A DNA stretch of 11,190 nt. It comes from Bacteroidales bacterium. Lineage in GTDB: Bacteria > Bacteroidota > Bacteroidia > Bacteroidales > Dysgonomonadaceae. Below are positions 8,625 through 11,190 of the stretch, one piece after another. Made by a program: the position numbers and the translations under genes. The notes beneath the pieces were generated by a model. That model was not told where the DNA came from, ran no database searches, and saw only the letters and a list, made by a program, of their open reading frames with translations. Every line of letters begins with the position of its first letter. Position 1 is the first letter of the stretch. Where the stretch lies: positions 1-11,190 of the forward strand of contig JAAYFR010000249.1 in assembly GCA_012728155.1 (NCBI GenBank), written 5' to 3'.

Positions 8625-8674
8625 TATGTCACCCTAACCAGTTGGCATAAATTTTCAGCAAATAAAACCAAATC

Positions 8675-10033
8675 ATGAAAGCAAAAGAAGTACTCACTAA
8701 AGTTAGTCGTTTTCTCGCCATGACAAATTCCAAGAAAGCTTGGCTCTGTTCATTTGGCTTAACGAAAACGTTGTTATTTTTTTTTCTTATCTCGGTAATA
8801 TTCTCTTCTTGCGAAGGGGATACTCCAACTCCCGGATCTTTGGGCAAAGAGGTGCAGCTAAGTGCCTCGATTGAAGGGTTAAAAACCCGCGCCTCCGGAT
8901 CTGCTTGGGATAAAGGAGACGCCATAGGCGTCTATATGAAAAAAGCGGGAGAAGCACTCTCTTCGACCGCTTTCGCAAAGAATATACATTATCAGACCAC
9001 AGGTACATCCGCATTTTTGCCGGTGAAAGGCGAAGAGATCATCACTTTTCCAGTCGATGGATCGAATGTGGATTTTATCGGCTATTATCCTTACAGGGAA
9101 GATATCACCTCCTTCATCTATCCGATTGACCTGTCCAATCAAGCGGTGCAGGCCAATATAGACCTTCTCTATTCTGATAATGTGAAGTCATCCAATTCGG
9201 GAACACCCAACATCAACATGTTGTTCTCACACCAACTGTCGAAAATTGTGCTCCAGATAGGGCACGAATTCTTACCCACCTTAAGTGATATGGAAGTCAT
9301 TATCACCAATGTAGCGACAAAAGCCAATTTCGATCTGAAGGAGGGCACACTGTCGGCCCCATCCGCTACCGAGGATATCTCATGTATGGTGGTTGCCAAC
9401 GGGCTGACTGCCGAAGCGATCCTGTTGCCCACCTCCGATCTCAGCGGGATGGAATTCTGGTTCGTATTGAAGAAAGAGACATTCAAATATCCGTTGAGTA
9501 GTGTATCGGAGATCCAATCTTTCAATAAATCGACCCGTTACACCTATAATATTCATCTGGATTCCGACCTCATACCCACTGTTACAGCAGGTGACATTTC
9601 CGATTGGAACGAAGGACCTTCCGGCAACGCAATTGTGCCTTCCACAGAGGAATCTCCTCCCCGGATACCGGGATCAAAAAGAACCCCCTACACGGTGGCT
9701 GAAGCGCAAGAGCAGCAGGGTAAAGCCGGCGTATGGGTGGAGGGATATATCGTGGGATATTTTTCATCTAGCACCATGAACAGCTTCTCGACCGATTTAT
9801 CCGGCGATGTCTCTCAAAGCAACCTCGCACTGGCGACCACTCAAGGAGAGGATGACTTATCGCGGATTATGCCGGTGATGCTGGGTAGTGGTAGTATCAG
9901 AGATAAGCTTAACCTAAAGGCTAATCCGGGAAATTTTAATAAAAAAGTGAAAATCACGGGAGAATTGGATAATTACCTTAGTGCTCCCGGATTAAGAGAT
10001 ATCAAAGCATTCGAATTCACAGAAACAGAATAG
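8675..10033 (+). CDS. Fimbrillin-like (Mfa-like) lipoprotein with C-terminal DUF6359 domain
   Basis: A 452-residue predicted surface lipoprotein. The N-terminus is long and basic before a hydrophobic run and the lipobox FSSC, with Cys46 lipidated. ATG 8675 is chosen for its A-rich upstream sequence; Met16 (ATG 8720) would give a shorter signal peptide. A low-complexity linker (GDTPTPGS) leads into a fimbrillin-family beta domain (about residues 55-310). Its features are SAWDKGDAIGVYM, a YYPY segment, and FSHQLSKIVLQI, typical of Mfa-like proteins. A Pro-rich linker (about 318-332) precedes the DUF6359, OB-fold-like domain (about 333-450), recognisable from PYTVAEA, GVWVEGYIVG, NLALA, the DKLNLKANP segment and the PGLRDI end. 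Such proteins occur at the ends of Bacteroidota glycan loci. A glycan-binding or adhesive role is inference. It is probably transcribed separately from the GH78 genes. Confidence 0.85.
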   Translation: MKAKEVLTKVSRFLAMTNSKKAWLCSFGLTKTLLFFFLISVIFSSCEGDTPTPGSLGKEVQLSASIEGLKTRASGSAWDKGDAIGVYMKKAGEALSSTAFAKNIHYQTTGTSAFLPVKGEEIITFPVDGSNVDFIGYYPYREDITSFIYPIDLSNQAVQANIDLLYSDNVKSSNSGTPNINMLFSHQLSKIVLQIGHEFLPTLSDMEVIITNVATKANFDLKEGTLSAPSATEDISCMVVANGLTAEAILLPTSDLSGMEFWFVLKKETFKYPLSSVSEIQSFNKSTRYTYNIHLDSDLIPTVTAGDISDWNEGPSGNAIVPSTEESPPRIPGSKRTPYTVAEAQEQQGKAGVWVEGYIVGYFSSSTMNSFSTDLSGDVSQSNLALATTQGEDDLSRIMPVMLGSGSIRDKLNLKANPGNFNKKVKITGELDNYLSAPGLRDIKAFEFTETE

Positions 10034-10045
10034 TTGAACGGGAGT

Positions 10046-10075
10046 CAGGGAGTAGCCACATAAGACTGCTCCCTG
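10046..10075. terminator. Bidirectional terminator between convergent genes
   Basis: CAGGGAGTAG (10046-10055) pairs with CTGCTCCCTG (10066-10075), ten pairs including one T-G, around a 10-nt loop. It lies between the stop of the fimbrillin-like gene and the stop of the opposing esterase gene, where a shared terminator is expected. A short T-run follows on the plus side (AATTTTC). Poly-U is weak on both sides. Confidence 0.6.
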
Positions 10076-10094
10076 TCAATTTTCATCAGGTCAG

Positions 10095-10796
10095 TTATTT
10101 GAACTCTTTCCACATGAGGAGTGCCCGTGCAATGGCATTTTCCACCATAGGTCCCATAATGGCGTAACCCTCTTTATTGGGATGAACACCGTCTTCCGAC
10201 AGCGCCTCCGGCAACCCATCGCGCTCATCGGCCATGGCAGAAAAGAAATCACAATAAACCGCTCCAACAGTAGCGGCATATTGCTTGAACCGCTTGTTCA
10301 GCTCCACAATCTTGGGAGCCGGTTCAAGACCGGGACGCCACCTGTATTCATAAGCCGGAAGAAGGGAGCACAACACCACCTGAATGCCGTGTGCTTGCGC
10401 CAATTCCGTCATGGAGTGAATATTGTCCTCGATCATTTCCAAAGTCGACGGTCCGGTATTACCGGCAATATCATTGGTGCCGGCCAAAATTACCACCACC
10501 TTAGGCCATAATTGAACTACATCCTGACGGAAACGGAGCAACATCTGAGGCGTAGTTTGTCCACTAATCCCCCGGTTGATATATGGACGACCTGTAAAAA
10601 ATTCAGGTACTCGTTCCTTCCAACCCTGTGTAATGGAGTTTCCCATAAACACTATCCGGTCATCACATACCTTCGCAGTTCCTAACTGCGCATTCTCCTC
10701 CCTGAACCTTTCCAGATTTGCCCAATCCTGTGCCTCTGCCAACCATCCAACACTCATCATGAAGAGTAATACAAGAAAAAAAATATTCCTATTCAC
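10095..10796 (-). CDS. Secreted SGNH/GDSL-family esterase
   Basis: A 233-residue hydrolase of the SGNH fold (PF13472-like), predicted to cleave ester groups such as O-acetyl from carbohydrate; the exact substrate is unknown. The type I signal peptide ends near LAEA, after residue 22. Catalytic blocks: GNSIT with nucleophile Ser54, ISGQTT with oxyanion Gly79, GTND with Asn108, and DGVHPN with Asp202 and His205. All SGNH residues are present, so it should be active. The start is GTG at 10796-10794. An in-frame TAA lies three codons upstream, and the next Met (residue 13) would destroy the signal peptide. It is convergent with the fimbrillin-like gene and divergent from the partial gene at 11131. 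Its neighbours suggest it removes acyl groups that block rhamnosidase action. Confidence 0.9.
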   Translation of the reverse strand: MNRNIFFLVLLFMMSVGWLAEAQDWANLERFREENAQLGTAKVCDDRIVFMGNSITQGWKERVPEFFTGRPYINRGISGQTTPQMLLRFRQDVVQLWPKVVVILAGTNDIAGNTGPSTLEMIEDNIHSMTELAQAHGIQVVLCSLLPAYEYRWRPGLEPAPKIVELNKRFKQYAATVGAVYCDFFSAMADERDGLPEALSEDGVHPNKEGYAIMGPMVENAIARALLMWKEFK

Positions 10797-10838
10797 ACTA
10801 TTTTAGTTTTCAATTTTACTGAATCCCATATTAATTGT

Positions 10839-10873
10839 CAAAAATAGTTATTTTATTATTGATTTGAAACAAA
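10839..10873 (-). promoter_or_regulatory. Candidate promoter of the SGNH esterase gene
   Basis: On the minus strand, TATTTTTG (10846-10839) fits TAnnTTTG exactly. TTTG at 10873-10870 could be the -33 element, but the 23-nt gap is longer than the usual 19-21. It would give a leader of about 35-40 nt before GTG 10796. Confidence 0.35.
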
Positions 10874-10964
10874 ATTCATCGACTTATTTGAATGGTATAT
10901 CGATATTAAGAGCTAAAAAAAACTAAAAACAGAACCAGCACTACTTTTTCTCTTTTTTATTCGG

Positions 10965-10972
10965 TACTTTTG
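10965..10972 (+). promoter_or_regulatory. Candidate -7 box for the gene at 11131
   Basis: TACTTTTG is an exact match to TAnnTTTG. Its last two bases are the first two bases of the 40-bp repeat, so a transcript starting a few bases downstream would carry both repeat copies in a leader of about 150 nt. No clear -33 TTTG is present; the region is pyrimidine-rich. Confidence 0.35.
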
Positions 10973-11010
10973 AACGTTTTTGTCAAGCTAAATGAGCAGA
11001 AGACAAACTT
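10971..11010. repeat. 40-bp direct repeat, copy 1
   Basis: This copy starts TGAACGTTTTTGTC and ends GAAGACAAACTT, identical base for base to 11050-11089. Internally TTTGTC (10979-10984) can pair with GACAAA (11002-11007). Its end, CAAACTT, continues into GTTTG to form a tight CAAAC/GTTTG hairpin (11004-11015) that copy 2 lacks. Confidence 0.9.
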
Positions 11011-11029
11011 GTTTGGATTATGCCATAGC
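10987..11029. other. Imperfect hairpin spanning repeat copy 1 and its spacer
   Basis: GCTA (10987-10990) pairs with TAGC (11026-11029) and CAAAC (11004-11008) with GTTTG (11011-11015). Between them there are shorter matching blocks (TG, GCA, AA) separated by bulges and mismatches. It looks like a small palindromic element rather than random sequence. Confidence 0.45.
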
Positions 11030-11031
11030 GA

Positions 11032-11060
11032 AAAAACGACTAACTTTAGTGAACGTTTTT
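11032..11060. other. Hairpin joining the spacer to repeat copy 2
   Basis: AAAAACG (11032-11038) pairs with CGTTTTT (11054-11060). ACTA (11039-11042) pairs with TAGT (11047-11050) around loop ACTT, with GAA bulged at 11051-11053. This makes eleven pairs in all. The right arm belongs to repeat copy 2. Confidence 0.45.
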
Positions 11061-11089
11061 GTCAAGCTAAATGAGCAGAAGACAAACTT
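11050..11089. repeat. 40-bp direct repeat, copy 2
   Basis: Perfect second copy of 10971-11010, with a start-to-start distance of 79 bp and a 39-bp unique spacer. The flanks diverge immediately: GTTTGG follows copy 1 and AAACCACC follows copy 2. The left flanks (ACTTT before copy 1, ACTTTAG before copy 2) are similar, so the duplicated unit may be slightly longer and degenerate. Confidence 0.9.
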
Positions 11090-11112
11090 AAACCACCCAC
11101 ATTACTTTCAAA
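11083..11112 (-). promoter_or_regulatory. Candidate minus-strand promoter at the end of repeat copy 2
   Basis: On the minus strand, TTTG (11112-11109), an 18-nt gap, and TAAGTTTG (11090-11083) form a near-ideal Bacteroidota promoter. It would transcribe the repeats and then the esterase gene with a leader of about 280 nt. It competes with the nearer candidate at 10839-10873. Confidence 0.25.
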
Positions 11113-11130
11113 AAAGAGCAACACAATTGT

Positions 11131-11190
11131 ATGAACAGAAAAACGAAAATAATTGTTTTTGTCTCCATCGCGGTTTTGATCTTGGGGATA
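11131..11190 (+). CDS. N-terminus of an unidentified exported or membrane protein (3' end outside window)
   Basis: Twenty codons are visible from ATG 11131, with no stop before the edge. They encode a basic start (MNRKTK) followed by a hydrophobic stretch (IIVFVSIAVLILGI), which indicates a signal peptide or an N-terminal membrane anchor. The A-rich upstream sequence and the divergent arrangement with the esterase support a real gene. The function cannot be determined from this fragment. Confidence 0.7.
   Translation, partial: MNRKTKIIVFVSIAVLILGI

Larger units (their letters stand above)
8361..8674. other. Non-coding leader region upstream of the fimbrillin-like gene
   Basis: No credible gene is visible here. 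The stretch is A/T-rich and holds T-tracts at 8383-8389, 8394-8400 and 8575-8583, two hairpins (8449-8473 and 8568-8593), and two weak candidate promoters listed separately. It ends in an A-rich translation start region (AAATAAAACCAAATC) directly before ATG 8675. Confidence 0.6.
10797..11130. other. Divergent intergenic region with structured direct repeats
   Basis: A/T-rich spacer between the divergent esterase gene and the gene starting at 11131. No coding region is seen. It contains a 10-bp palindrome ATATCGATAT (10897-10906), promoter-like boxes on both strands, a pyrimidine-rich stretch (10941-10962), and the 40-bp direct repeats at 10971-11089 described separately. The sequence before ATG 11131 is A-rich and lacks a Shine-Dalgarno motif. 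Confidence 0.7.

Noticed and set aside
10971..11089. Two repeats of 40 bp with a 39-bp spacer as a minimal CRISPR array
   Set aside because: Only one spacer is present, no cas gene is visible, and the spacer pairs with the repeats to form hairpins, which points to one structured element rather than repeat plus foreign spacer.
10971..11089. Integron attC site
   Set aside because: The imperfect hairpin with bulges is reminiscent of attC, but the expected GTTRRRY and RYYYAAC core ends are absent, and no cassette or integrase is present.
1..11190. Complete polysaccharide-utilisation locus with SusC/SusD
   Set aside because: No TonB-dependent transporter, SusD-like protein or sensor-regulator is encoded here; only accessory enzymes and one surface-type lipoprotein are seen.
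1..11190. tRNA, rRNA, insertion sequence or transposase genes
   Set aside because: I found no tRNA-like cloverleaf sequence, rRNA segment or transposase-like protein in the window.

Overview
The window looks like part of a polysaccharide-utilisation region from a member of Bacteroidota, most likely order Bacteroidales. The reasons are the Bacteroidota-type lipoprotein signals, a fimbrillin-like protein with a DUF6359 domain, A-rich start regions without Shine-Dalgarno sequences, TAnnTTTG-type promoter boxes, and the density of GH78 enzymes. A genus cannot be fixed from the sequence. Dysgonomonadaceae or Parabacteroides-like organisms would fit, but that is inference.

Layout. Positions 2-8278 hold three consecutive plus-strand alpha-L-rhamnosidases of family GH78. 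The first lacks its extreme 5' end because of the window edge. The gaps of 57 and 75 bp suggest one transcription unit whose promoter lies to the left of the window. A strong long-stem hairpin at 8303-8360 closes the run. A 396-bp non-coding stretch with several hairpins follows, then a fimbrillin-like lipoprotein with a C-terminal DUF6359 domain (8675-10033). A hairpin at 10046-10075 separates it from a convergent, minus-strand secreted SGNH/GDSL esterase (10095-10796, GTG start). The last non-coding stretch (10797-11130) carries a perfect 40-bp direct repeat, two copies 79 bp apart and rich in secondary structure. The first 20 codons of an unidentified plus-strand exported or membrane protein begin at 11131.

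How the genes may work together (inference). Three GH78 enzymes with different active-site motif variants, plus an SGNH esterase, suggest dismantling of a rhamnose-rich and possibly acetylated glycan, for example a pectic rhamnogalacturonan, arabinogalactan side chains, or a bacterial or algal rhamnan. GH78 enzymes 2 and 3 and the fimbrillin-like protein have lipoboxes and are predicted membrane-anchored. GH78 enzyme 1 and the esterase appear to have ordinary signal peptides. No SusC/SusD pair, transporter, sulfatase or regulator is visible, so the core of the locus, if it exists, is outside the window.

I see no clear new enzymatic system. The most unusual features are the structured 40-bp direct repeat in the last intergenic region, the long double hairpin after the GH78 cluster, four identical T9 tracts in leaders and signal-peptide codons, and the divergent motif of the middle GH78.
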